A DNA stretch of 45,652 bases from an uncultured Prevotella sp. (lineage in GTDB: Bacteria > Bacteroidota > Bacteroidia > Bacteroidales > Bacteroidaceae). The notes beneath the pieces were generated by a model. That model was not told where the DNA came from. It saw only the letters and a program-made list of their open reading frames with translations, and did no database searches. The number at the start of each line of letters is the position of its first letter. The stretch's first letter is position 1. Location: positions 1-45,652 of the forward strand of contig CAJODK010000011.1 in the NCBI GenBank assembly GCA_905233245.1, read 5' to 3'. Below, piece by piece: positions 39,037-45,652 of this stretch. A program made the translations under genes and the position numbers.

Positions 39037-42000
39037 ATTCTCCGCCTTTTGCTTCCCCTCGGAACTCCGGAGCATATTCACACACTACTGTAGCGTTACC
39101 TTCCTGGTATTCACCTTCGCGATCTATGTAGTATTCCGTTTCTACGACATGCCTGCCCTTTGCCATCTTGTCAAAGTGATATACGGACTTCGTATCACGC
39201 ATCTCTGCATAGCATCCCCAGAATCCGTACCAACTGTATCCTGACAGTTGATTTACTGGTTCCAGGCAGGCAGGACGATTATACGTCACTGTCACGAAGT
39301 CGTAATCCCTGTCTGCCTCTATGGTAAGTGTTACTTTTACCTTGTCGCCCACCTTCATGGCACTTCCTTTTGAAGATAGTTCCCTCGTTACTGTCAGTGC
39401 CCCTTGCAGGTCTTCTGGTTTTACTGTGTATGTTGCCAGCATCGTAGTGTCCTTGGTATCATGCAGGGCATAGATGGCATTCACAGTGTTGATAGGATTA
39501 TCCCATCGCTGTGTACGCTTCGATGATACTATCCATCTCTGCATCTCACTGATGGTCTGCACATCCTCTGGCGTGATATCCTTCATCGCCTCTATGCATG
39601 ATGTCTGAGTGGGGATTCGGTAACTGCACCATGAGTAGGCAGCTCTGTAAGAGTCAAAGTATCTGCCCATATCAGCACGATATACGGTATGCTGTTTTAT
39701 GGACTCCACAAACTCTCCTGCCTGTTTTTTCTTACCATTTTCATTCAGCGTTATCGCTGCCACTGCCTTGGTCTGCATATCGTCATGCTTTGTCTCTTCG
39801 TATATCATCTTGCGGAAGTAGCGTTCCGTCGCACCACCGCTTCTGCCACTGATAGCGAGTGTATAGAGCCAGTCGAGAGCCGTGTTGGAGAGGTACTTGT
39901 AGTCATGCTTCCTCATCCATTCTCTCTCCTCCTCCATCGCTGTTTCTGCAAAGGCGAATGCCTTGTCCATCATGTGAGCTGTGTTCTGCTGTGTGCCACA
40001 CATGAGATTCATTCTCGCCAGCGTCTTGAGCACCTCTATGGTGATATATTTGCTGCTCTGCATACCACTGTACCACGCAAATCCTCCGTCCTCTCTCTGC
40101 AGTTTCAGCAGTTGCACGAGTACGTTGTCGTTGGCTGGTGATACTATGGTGTCCTTCAGTTTTGCTGCCATCACATTAGCATACATAGCATGCACCAGTG
40201 TTATGGCATTCAGCGTCTTTGGCACCTGCAGTTCTGGCAGTGCCTCCATGAGCATCTTTCGTGGATTCACCACTATGGCCGCTGTATCTGCCTCCATTTC
40301 CTTCTCAGTCAGGATAGGCAGCAGATGCTGCTCGCCATCAGAGAATCCTGGTATCTTTGCCAAGAATGTGCACACCACATCGCCCTCCTTGTTTATATCG
40401 TAAGGGAAGGTGACGTTGGCAGTTCTGCCTGCTTCCGTCATCACAGCCTTTTTCTCCGTATGCAGCACCTTCTCCGTCCTTGCATCCTTCACCACGAAAC
40501 TTACCTCCACCCTCTGGTTCTTCTCCATCAGGTTGGCTATGCTGGCACTGATGTTCGCCTTGTCACCCACACGCAGGAAGCGTGGCATCCTTGCCTGCAC
40601 CATTATCTTCTTCTGTGTTATGGCAGTAGTGTCCATCAGGGCGTAGCGCATCTCCTTGTCGTGCGCCAGTGCCATAAACTTCCATGTAGTGACGCTCTCT
40701 GGCATAGTGAATTTCAGCGTTGCCACGCCCTTAGCGTCTGTCTCTATCTGTGGGAAGAAGAATGCTGTCTCAGCAAAGTTTTCTCTTACTTCCACCTTCT
40801 CCTCTTCTGCTTCACTGCCTGTTACGTTAAACGAACCTATTGGTACATTCTTCTGCACACTCCTCGGTGCCTCGTCAGCCATTGCCATCGTTTCATATAC
40901 CGATTCTGACTTTGCCATCATCAGTGGGCCACCTGAGAATATTCTGTAGCCCCAGTCCTGGAAACGATATTCGCCGTCTATGGCATTGTATGTGAGATTG
41001 TCGTATGGTGTCCACTTCATCTCCTTGTTGTACCAGAAGGTGCGTGACGACACCCTGGCAGTATTCCATCCCGTTTGTGGAGTATGTAGCAGACGATTAT
41101 CCTTTAGTTCCCATTTGTTTGGCATGAGGGCATCCAGACTCTTGTCGTACATCACAGCCATCACCTGCACCTTTGACCCTTGACCTCCGACCTTTGACCT
41201 TAGACCTTTGACCTCAAGTGTCCACGTCTCCGTCTGTCCTGGATAGAGTTTATCGCGGAATGTGCCCCACTCCATCGTGAGAGCCTTCGATGGCAAGTAC
41301 TTCTTTATGGTCAGGTCTTTGCTGTACATCTTACCGTCTTTCATCCATGCCACAGCAAATATCACGCCATCGCCATACTCCTCTTTATATCTGAGGGAGT
41401 ACGTTGTGGAGTCAGTGAATTGCAGCATCCCGTTCTCCATCACACTGTCACCTGCGCAGATTGAGTAGTGAGCGAATATTGGTCGTTTAGTGGTTTGGTC
41501 GTTTGGTCGTTCAGGAGAGTTGTCTCTCAACGTGATTATAACAGGACTATTCTCTGCGTTGAAGGTCTTAGCCGAACAAGTCACAGCGCTTGGTTTCTCT
41601 GGCTCCTGAGGCTTCTGCGGACGATTGTTTTCGCGAGTCAGCGTGATGCTCTTTGAGTGCGACTCACCACTACCATCCGTCACCACTGCCTTCACTATAT
41701 AGCGATAGCAGTAGTACCATGTCGTGTCCACTTTCTCAGGCAGCGTTGTTGGTGCCTTTATCTGGAATCGTCCGTCAGCATCGGTGTATATCGTGTCCTT
41801 CATCAGTTGTTCGCCACTGCTCCTGTACCAGAATCCGAAGACTCTTCTTACGTCCACTGCCACTTTGGCGTTTGCCACTGGCACACCGCTGTACATCTTC
41901 GCCGTACCCGTTACCAGCGTCGTATCCTGGTTAACGTTCCCGTTAACGTTAACGTTGTCTATCTTCACCTCATACGTTGGACGTTTATAGTCCTCCACCT

Positions 42001-43600
42001 TGACAGCCACGCTACTGCGAGCGCTTCCCAGAGCCTCGATGTTGTACGTACCGTTCTCGCCCTCTTCTGGTATCACGAAGTCAGCTGTCGCCGTACCGTA
42101 TTCGTCTGTCACCACAGTCTTCTCAGCCACCACCTTGTACTTTCTGTCTCTCAGCGTCAGTGTCACCTTCTCTCGTGGCGATGCCAGTGTCTCCTTGCCT
42201 TTCAGCACAGTATGACTGATAGCCGTCACGTGCACCGTCTGTCCTCTGCGATATATCGCCCTGTCGGTGTAGAGGTTCAGGTAGTTCTTCACCTTCTCCG
42301 ACTCCCATGACTGATAGTATGTCGATATCGGCTGTGCAGGCATCATCTTGTCCCCGCCCTTTATGGCAAAGGTGTAGTAGTCATAATGCCCTCGCTTTTT
42401 CTTCTGTATCGTGCACCCACCGTTCTCGTCAGTGGTATATACTTGTTTGTCGTTGTGATTTTCCCTGTTTCTGTAGTACACCGTTGCCCCTGGCACTGGT
42501 TTGCCTGTCTCTACGTCCACCACCACGCATCGTATCTTATCCTTGGGCTGTCCTATCTCTATCACCTTCATATTAGTGACATACAGATAGTTCTCCTTAT
42601 CGTTGTCGTTGGGGTTGGGGGTAAAACTTAGTTTATACTTTCCATATGGCAATTTGCCTACCACTATCGAGTCTTTCTCTATAAACTCCCACTCCTTCTT
42701 CTTCTCAAACTTATGGGTAAAGTTAAGGTTAAGGTTAGGGTTAGCGTTCAAGTTCACGTTAACTTGCTCCAAGTTCCTCACATTAGTGAAGTATATCACC
42801 ACCTCATCGGCAGTTGACACGATATTCTTGTCTATCCTCGCCCTGTACTGTGGCAGAGTCAGTTCCCTGCGTCTGTTCTGCAGTTCGGCATATTCCTTCC
42901 ATCCCTTCCATTCCGTCAGGGCCTTGTCTATCGTAGCTATCCTCTTCTCTGTGCTTCTCTCTTCCTGTAAGTATTCCAACAGTCTGCGCCACATCACCAC
43001 CTTGTTCTCCTTGCCATAGTATTTCTCCAGCAGGTCTGTCGTCGTCTTGCCCCTGTCGTTGGCCATTATGATGAGACTCAGCAGGTCGTTGTTGAAGTAG
43101 CGGCTGTCCACGCCCTTCCCTATCAGCGGACTGTATCCATGCGCCTTTCCCGCCTTCCTGTACAGGGCTGAGTCTGGCGAAGCCATCAGCGAATCCACAA
43201 AACTGTGAACTGTGACTGCGGAGCTTGATGAGCTTGCGAATAACTGTGACTGCGAATAACTGTAAACTGCAACCTGCGCCAGCGTTGCCTCCACACCATG
43301 TCCGTTCTTTCGCCATGCCTCCTGCTTGGCCTTCAGGCGGTTCTTGGCAGCGATGAGAGAATCTGGCGCTATCTCCCTCTGCATAGAGAGTTCCTTCGCC
43401 ATAGCAGCTAGCAGGTTGCCATAGTCCTGTTCCTTCTCCGCCTTCCTCTCTATCTTGCTGATAGCCTCAAGTGCCGACTTTGGCTGATCCTTCTCTTCCG
43501 CTGTCGTCACTTGTTTCCACAATGAGGAATACGATTGGGCAAGCCCTGTCCCAATCGACAACGTCCATACTATCACTGACAAGAAAAACAACCTTCTCAT
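39020..43600 (-). CDS. Alpha-2-macroglobulin family protein
   Basis: A periplasmic or outer-membrane-associated protein of 1526 residues. Signal peptide MRRLFFLSVIVWTLSIG, a helical N-terminal region, MG-type beta domains (DRAIYRRGQTVHVTA near 470 and TAFFFPQIETDAKGVATLKFTMPESVTTW split across about 955-985), and a C-terminal helical toroid domain with QLLKLQREDGGFAWY near 1175. Relatives trap proteases. I do not see the CxEQ thioester motif where expected, so it would be a non-covalent variant. It holds several in-frame repeat arrays. ATG 43600 is chosen because the signal peptide starts there; an in-frame ATG at 43618 lies upstream. Confidence 0.88.
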   Translation of the reverse strand: MRRLFFLSVIVWTLSIGTGLAQSYSSLWKQVTTAEEKDQPKSALEAISKIERKAEKEQDYGNLLAAMAKELSMQREIAPDSLIAAKNRLKAKQEAWRKNGHGVEATLAQVAVYSYSQSQLFASSSSSAVTVHSFVDSLMASPDSALYRKAGKAHGYSPLIGKGVDSRYFNNDLLSLIIMANDRGKTTTDLLEKYYGKENKVVMWRRLLEYLQEERSTEKRIATIDKALTEWKGWKEYAELQNRRRELTLPQYRARIDKNIVSTADEVVIYFTNVRNLEQVNVNLNANPNLNLNFTHKFEKKKEWEFIEKDSIVVGKLPYGKYKLSFTPNPNDNDKENYLYVTNMKVIEIGQPKDKIRCVVVDVETGKPVPGATVYYRNRENHNDKQVYTTDENGGCTIQKKKRGHYDYYTFAIKGGDKMMPAQPISTYYQSWESEKVKNYLNLYTDRAIYRRGQTVHVTAISHTVLKGKETLASPREKVTLTLRDRKYKVVAEKTVVTDEYGTATADFVIPEEGENGTYNIEALGSARSSVAVKVEDYKRPTYEVKIDNVNVNGNVNQDTTLVTGTAKMYSGVPVANAKVAVDVRRVFGFWYRSSGEQLMKDTIYTDADGRFQIKAPTTLPEKVDTTWYYCYRYIVKAVVTDGSGESHSKSITLTRENNRPQKPQEPEKPSAVTCSAKTFNAENSPVIITLRDNSPERPNDQTTKRPIFAHYSICAGDSVMENGMLQFTDSTTYSLRYKEEYGDGVIFAVAWMKDGKMYSKDLTIKKYLPSKALTMEWGTFRDKLYPGQTETWTLEVKGLRSKVGGQGSKVQVMAVMYDKSLDALMPNKWELKDNRLLHTPQTGWNTARVSSRTFWYNKEMKWTPYDNLTYNAIDGEYRFQDWGYRIFSGGPLMMAKSESVYETMAMADEAPRSVQKNVPIGSFNVTGSEAEEEKVEVRENFAETAFFFPQIETDAKGVATLKFTMPESVTTWKFMALAHDKEMRYALMDTTAITQKKIMVQARMPRFLRVGDKANISASIANLMEKNQRVEVSFVVKDARTEKVLHTEKKAVMTEAGRTANVTFPYDINKEGDVVCTFLAKIPGFSDGEQHLLPILTEKEMEADTAAIVVNPRKMLMEALPELQVPKTLNAITLVHAMYANVMAAKLKDTIVSPANDNVLVQLLKLQREDGGFAWYSGMQSSKYITIEVLKTLARMNLMCGTQQNTAHMMDKAFAFAETAMEEEREWMRKHDYKYLSNTALDWLYTLAISGRSGGATERYFRKMIYEETKHDDMQTKAVAAITLNENGKKKQAGEFVESIKQHTVYRADMGRYFDSYRAAYSWCSYRIPTQTSCIEAMKDITPEDVQTISEMQRWIVSSKRTQRWDNPINTVNAIYALHDTKDTTMLATYTVKPEDLQGALTVTRELSSKGSAMKVGDKVKVTLTIEADRDYDFVTVTYNRPACLEPVNQLSGYSWYGFWGCYAEMRDTKSVYHFDKMAKGRHVVETEYYIDREGEYQEGNATVVCEYAPEFRGEAKGGELKIKN
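41169..41217. repeat. Seven-unit heptamer array inside the macroglobulin gene
   Basis: ACCTTTG ACCCTTG ACCTCCG ACCTTTG ACCTTAG ACCTTTG ACCTCAA, exact period 7 over 49 bp, in frame. It encodes VKGLRSKVGGQGSKVQ near residue 800. Confidence 0.85.
41481..41512. repeat. Degenerate GGTCGTT array inside the macroglobulin gene
   Basis: Copies of GGTCGTT or TTGGTCG with 7-8 bp spacing, encoding the atypical hydrophilic stretch ERPNDQTTKRP near residue 700. Confidence 0.55.
41930..41959. repeat. Hexamer array inside the macroglobulin gene (NVNVNGNVN)
   Basis: GTTAAC GTTCCC GTTAAC GTTAAC GTTGTC, period 6. On the minus strand it encodes DNVNVNGNVN near residue 552. Confidence 0.8.
42602..42619. repeat. 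Short hexamer array inside the macroglobulin gene (PNPNDND)
   Basis: GTTGTC GTTGGG GTTGGG in frame, encoding PNPNDND near residue 330. Confidence 0.55.
42722..42763. repeat. Seven-unit hexamer array inside the macroglobulin gene
   Basis: GTTAAG GTTAAG GTTAGG GTTAGC GTTCAA GTTCAC GTTAAC, exact period 6. It encodes VNVNLNANPNLNLN near residue 286. Confidence 0.85.
43200..43275. repeat. AACTGT-rich repeat near the macroglobulin N-terminus
   Basis: AACTGTGACTGCG occurs twice, with related AACTGTGA and AACTGTAA copies and a duplicated GAGCTTG. It encodes a low-complexity YSYSQSQLFASSSSSAV stretch. Confidence 0.6.
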
Positions 43601-43610
43601 ATTACATTCA

Positions 43611-43638
43611 TCTTTCAACTTTCAACCTTCAACCTTTT
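43611..43638. repeat. Heptamer array between mrp and the macroglobulin gene
   Basis: TCTTTCA ACTTTCA ACCTTCA ACCTTTT, period 7, in the spacer between the mrp stop (43651) and ATG 43600. Confidence 0.75.
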
Positions 43639-43650
43639 TCACTTCGTTCA

Positions 43651-44790
43651 TCAATGCGTTACCACACGCTGAGTCTTCTCCCTCTCCGCATTCCTTCGAT
43701 TCGTCACCGTCACTGTCGCCTGTGCCAGAGCGATGAATGCCTGTCCCGCTGGCGATGCCACGTCGAGAGCTGCTGGCGTACCATTGTCGCCATTCTCACA
43801 GATGCCCTGTACCAGTGGTATCTGAGCTATCAGAGGCACATGCATCTCCTCAGCGAGTTTCTTGCATCCCTCCTTGCCAAAGATGTAGTACTTCTCGTCG
43901 GGGTGCTCAGCAGGCGTAAACCACGCCATATTCTCCACCAGTCCCAGTATTGGCACGTTCACCTTGTCGTTGGTGTACATATCGATACCCTTCCTTGCGT
44001 CTGCCAGTGCCACCTGCTGTGGCGTGCTCACGATGATGGCGCCTGTAATGGCGAGTGTCTGCAGGAGTGACAGGTGTATGTCCGATGTGCCTGGAGGGGT
44101 ATCGAGTATCAGATAGTCCAGTTCGCCCCAGTCTGCATCTGCTATGAGTTGCTTCAGTGCACTCGTTGCCATGCCACCACGCCAGAGCGTCGCTGTGTCC
44201 TTGTTCACAAAGAAACCTATCGACAGCAGTTTCACACCATACTGTTCCAGAGGCATGATGAGTTGGCGTCCCTCCTTCTCTATGGCGTAAGGGCGTGCTT
44301 CCTCCAGTTGAAACATCTTTGGTATCGACGGACCGAATATATCAGTATCCAGCAGTCCCACGCTGTATCCCAGTCGTGCCAGCGAGATAGCGAGATTCAC
44401 GCTCACCGTGCTCTTGCCTACTCCGCCCTTGCCACTGCTCACGGCTATGATATTCTTCACCTCTGGCAGCAGTTTGTCGTCCTCTGGTCTCGGAGCCGAC
44501 TTATATTCCGTCTTTATCGTCACCTTCAGGTTATCGTAGGCGCCAGGGTTAACGTAGTACTTAATCGCCGCTTCCGCCGCCTTCACCGTTGACTTCAGGA
44601 ATGGGTCCGTCTCTCTGGGGAATAGCAGAGTCACCTCCACGTTCCATCCCGTTATCTCCCCTTGGGGAGACTTAGATGGGGTCACCACAGGCTGATCCAC
44701 CAGCATATCGCTCTCTATCAGGTTCTTCTTAGTCCCTGCATACGTCACTGTTGCCAGTGCGTCCACTATCATCTTTGGGTATATCGTCAT
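43651..44790 (-). CDS. mrp: Mrp/NBP35-family iron-sulfur carrier ATPase
   Basis: A P-loop ATPase thought to carry or transfer Fe-S clusters (ApbC/Mrp), 379 residues. An N-terminal MIP18/DUF59 domain is followed by AVSSGKGGVGKSTVSVNLA near residue 122 (deviant Walker A), LDTDIFGPSIP near 155 and LDTPPGTSDIHLSLL near 230. The cluster-binding CxxC near the C-terminus of classical ApbC is not seen; a single Cys lies in KEGCKKLAE. SKSPQGEIT near residue 40 is encoded by a palindromic repeat. It lies 23 nt after xseB. Confidence 0.92.
   Translation of the reverse strand: MTIYPKMIVDALATVTYAGTKKNLIESDMLVDQPVVTPSKSPQGEITGWNVEVTLLFPRETDPFLKSTVKAAEAAIKYYVNPGAYDNLKVTIKTEYKSAPRPEDDKLLPEVKNIIAVSSGKGGVGKSTVSVNLAISLARLGYSVGLLDTDIFGPSIPKMFQLEEARPYAIEKEGRQLIMPLEQYGVKLLSIGFFVNKDTATLWRGGMATSALKQLIADADWGELDYLILDTPPGTSDIHLSLLQTLAITGAIIVSTPQQVALADARKGIDMYTNDKVNVPILGLVENMAWFTPAEHPDEKYYIFGKEGCKKLAEEMHVPLIAQIPLVQGICENGDNGTPAALDVASPAGQAFIALAQATVTVTNRRNAEREKTQRVVTH
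44655..44682. repeat. Palindromic GGGG element in mrp
   Basis: TCTCCCC-TTGGGGAGA followed by CTTAGATGGGG. In frame on the minus strand, encoding TPSKSPQGEI. It is the same element as in ligA at 29206. Confidence 0.75.
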
Positions 44791-44813
44791 ATTTTCAATC
44801 TTCTTTAATTTCT

Positions 44814-45005
44814 TTACCTCCCCTCTACCTCCTTTACCTTCTCTAACTCCCCCTCCGTCTTCATCAGTTTGTCCCTGCAGAGTTTCACCAGTTCCTTAGC
44901 CTTCTTGATATTGGCAGTGAGGGCATCAATGCTCATCTCGCCGCTCTCCATCTTCCTTACTATCTCTTCCAGTTCGGCCAGTGCCTCTTCGTATTTCTTT
45001 TCCAT
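44814..45005 (-). CDS. xseB: Exodeoxyribonuclease VII small subunit
   Basis: XseB is the small coiled-coil subunit that binds several-to-one to XseA in the single-strand exonuclease. The 63-residue product MEKKYEEALAELEEIVRKME is the family signature, and VKLCRDKLMKTEGELEKV forms the second helix. ATG 45005 has AAAAGGA at 7-nt spacing; ATG 45011 is too close to it. The last residues (VKEVEGR) come from a GGTAAAG-like degenerate repeat. It heads the long xseB-mrp-macroglobulin-DUF1573-meaB-ispH-cmk-topB run. xseA is not in the window. Confidence 0.9.
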   Translation of the reverse strand: MEKKYEEALAELEEIVRKMESGEMSIDALTANIKKAKELVKLCRDKLMKTEGELEKVKEVEGR

Positions 45006-45033
45006 CTGCATTCCTTTTTGTTGTATTCAAATG

Positions 45034-45065
45034 CAAAAATACAAAAAAAAGAGGACACAGCCAAA
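45034..45065 (-). promoter_or_regulatory. Promoter of the xseB-to-topB run
   Basis: The minus strand has TTTG (45065-45062), 20 nt, TATTTTTG (45041-45034), a full consensus. The leader to ATG 45005 is about 25 nt. Confidence 0.75.
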
Positions 45066-45078
45066 TTTTTTTATGAAC

Positions 45079-45110
45079 TTTAGTTTTTTCAAAAAAAAAT
45101 CGTACATTTG
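45079..45110 (+). promoter_or_regulatory. Promoter of the candidate small RNA
   Basis: TTTA at 45079-45082 (one mismatch), 20 nt, TACATTTG at 45103-45110. It is back to back with the xseB promoter. Confidence 0.65.
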
Positions 45111-45114
45111 CACC

Positions 45115-45307
45115 TGAGACATACAACCTTAACTAAAATGAGACAACTAACCCCACACCAAAACAAAAGACTGTAGAGTGGATACGTGCTACGTCGGAAT
45201 GGTGTCGTCAGGAGACTTCCTCCAGGGTCCGACTGGAAAAAGGAGAAATTCTCCCTCTAACCTTAGACCAAAGGACTGCGCCCATCCAGAGCGCAGTCCT
45301 TGTTTTA
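45115..45307 (+). ncRNA. Candidate structured small RNA of about 190 nt
   Basis: Between a good promoter and a perfect terminator there is no gene-sized frame. The only short frame is a 12-codon one, MRQLTPHQNKRL (45138-45176). Predicted pairings include GTCGGA (45193-45198) with TCCGAC (45229-45234) around an inner GGAG/CTCC hairpin. Length and promoter-to-terminator form resemble the Bacteroidales-1 RNA motif, or possibly 6S RNA. I cannot confirm either without a covariance search. Confidence 0.55.
45273..45307 (+). terminator. Rho-independent terminator of the candidate small RNA
   Basis: GGACTGCGC (45273-45281) pairs perfectly with GCGCAGTCC (45291-45299), loop CCATCCAGA, followed by TTGTTTT. 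Confidence 0.9.
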
Positions 45308-45359
45308 GTAGCGTCAGCGTATCGTACCGCAGGTTATGCGCAAAAATGATTAAGGCACC

Positions 45360-45557
45360 TCACGCTCGGAGAGCATAAGATGCCTGATGATTGACCAGAC
45401 ACGCCAATAACGTACCTGATATATGTAAGTTGTTGATTTTTAAGTAGTTGTGTATGGGGGGGGTAAGAGCGCCCTTCTCACTCAGATGCTCAGCGAGCAT
45501 AGAGGGAGTGAAGGAGTACATCACTATTTCACCACTATTTTCTTTCTTCATAGTCAT
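45360..45557 (-). CDS. Small doubtful ORF, possibly a truncated RhuM-like relic
   Basis: The frame gives about 65 residues from ATG 45557 (MTMKKENSGEIVMY); ATG 45551 is also possible. A -7 box lies 8 nt upstream. The N-terminus vaguely recalls RhuM-type proteins (K-x-x-GEIVMY), but nothing after it is recognised. A run of eight C within the gene (minus strand, near 45456-45463) could shift the frame. It may be a fragment rather than a working gene. The remaining sequence 45308-45359 is non-coding and contains one TACGATAC element in reverse orientation (45315-45324). Confidence 0.35.
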   Translation of the reverse strand: MTMKKENSGEIVMYSFTPSMLAEHLSEKGALTPPIHNYLKINNLHISGTLLACLVNHQASYALRA

Positions 45558-45565
45558 ATTCTTTG

Positions 45566-45573
45566 CAAAGTTA
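45566..45573 (-). promoter_or_regulatory. -7 element upstream of the small doubtful ORF
   Basis: The minus strand reads TAACTTTG, with CTTG 19 nt further upstream as an imperfect -33. The leader would be only a few nt. Confidence 0.45.
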
Positions 45574-45652
45574 CTAAAAGATTTTGAAATCGCAAGCATA
45601 ATCGAACGCCAAAAAAGTTTCTTTTATTACTTTTCTTTCTCGTTACTTTTTC

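Noticed and set aside
45115..45307. tmRNA for the small structured RNA
   Set aside because: There is no tRNA-like end with a CCA or T arm and no tag frame ending in ALAA.

Overview
The window comes from a Bacteroidales chromosome, most likely Prevotellaceae. The evidence is promoters of the Bacteroidota form TTTG-N19/20-TAnnTTTG, a SecA of about 1120 residues, the gene order asd-dxs-trkA-trkH, clpP-clpX-recQ, MeaB, a GH43 glycosidase and two-cysteine DUF1573 proteins. It is almost entirely housekeeping chromosome. No prophage, integrative element, intact IS or CRISPR array is visible.

Layout. 1-200: promoter and boxA-like leader of what is probably an rRNA operon running off the left edge. 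219-2767 (-): nadK and an ABC exporter, divergent from a DJ-1/PfpI gene (2844-3410, +). 3481-8011 (-): tRNA-Ser, two tandem tRNA-Glu(CTC), then a glucosaminidase/LysM protein starting 9 nt after the last tRNA, tsaC, a CLC channel and fmt. 8109-14905 (-): asd, dxs, trkA, trkH and a secreted EEP-family nuclease. 15040-17169 (+): CPA2 antiporter with cytoplasmic USP-like domains. 17170-18306: an island of non-coding repeats around tRNA-Arg(TCT), with the tail of a mobile-element (VapE/DUF3874-like) gene. 18307-22096 (-): secA and a small unknown gene. 22318-26450 (+): clpP-clpX-recQ. 26497-31229 (-): ligA, an ATP-grasp-like protein and a GH43. 31330-33445 (+): trmD-recF-dciA. 33429-45005 (-): xseB, mrp, alpha-2-macroglobulin, DUF1573, meaB, ispH, cmk, topB. 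45100-45310: probable small structured RNA with its own promoter and terminator, followed by a small doubtful ORF.

The most unusual content is a layer of short repeats spread over otherwise ordinary genes. (1) At least fifteen loci carry degenerate tandem arrays with an exact period of 7 bp, usually 4-5 units. Each locus has its own heptamer. They sit between divergent promoters, in leaders, at gene 3' ends where they supply C-termini and stop codons, and in frame inside fmt, dxs, an ATP-grasp gene, a signal peptide and the alpha-2-macroglobulin. (2) Hexamer arrays (GTTAAC-like) encode Asn-x-Asn-x runs in ClpX, RecF and the macroglobulin. (3) An interspersed array in which the octamer TACGATAC alternates with different perfect small hairpins flanks tRNA-Arg. 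(4) A palindromic TCTCCCC/GGGGAGA element is inserted in frame in LigA and Mrp. I read these as short repeats that are generated or dispersed repeatedly and tolerated in protein linkers. That interpretation is inference; the repeat structures themselves are directly visible.
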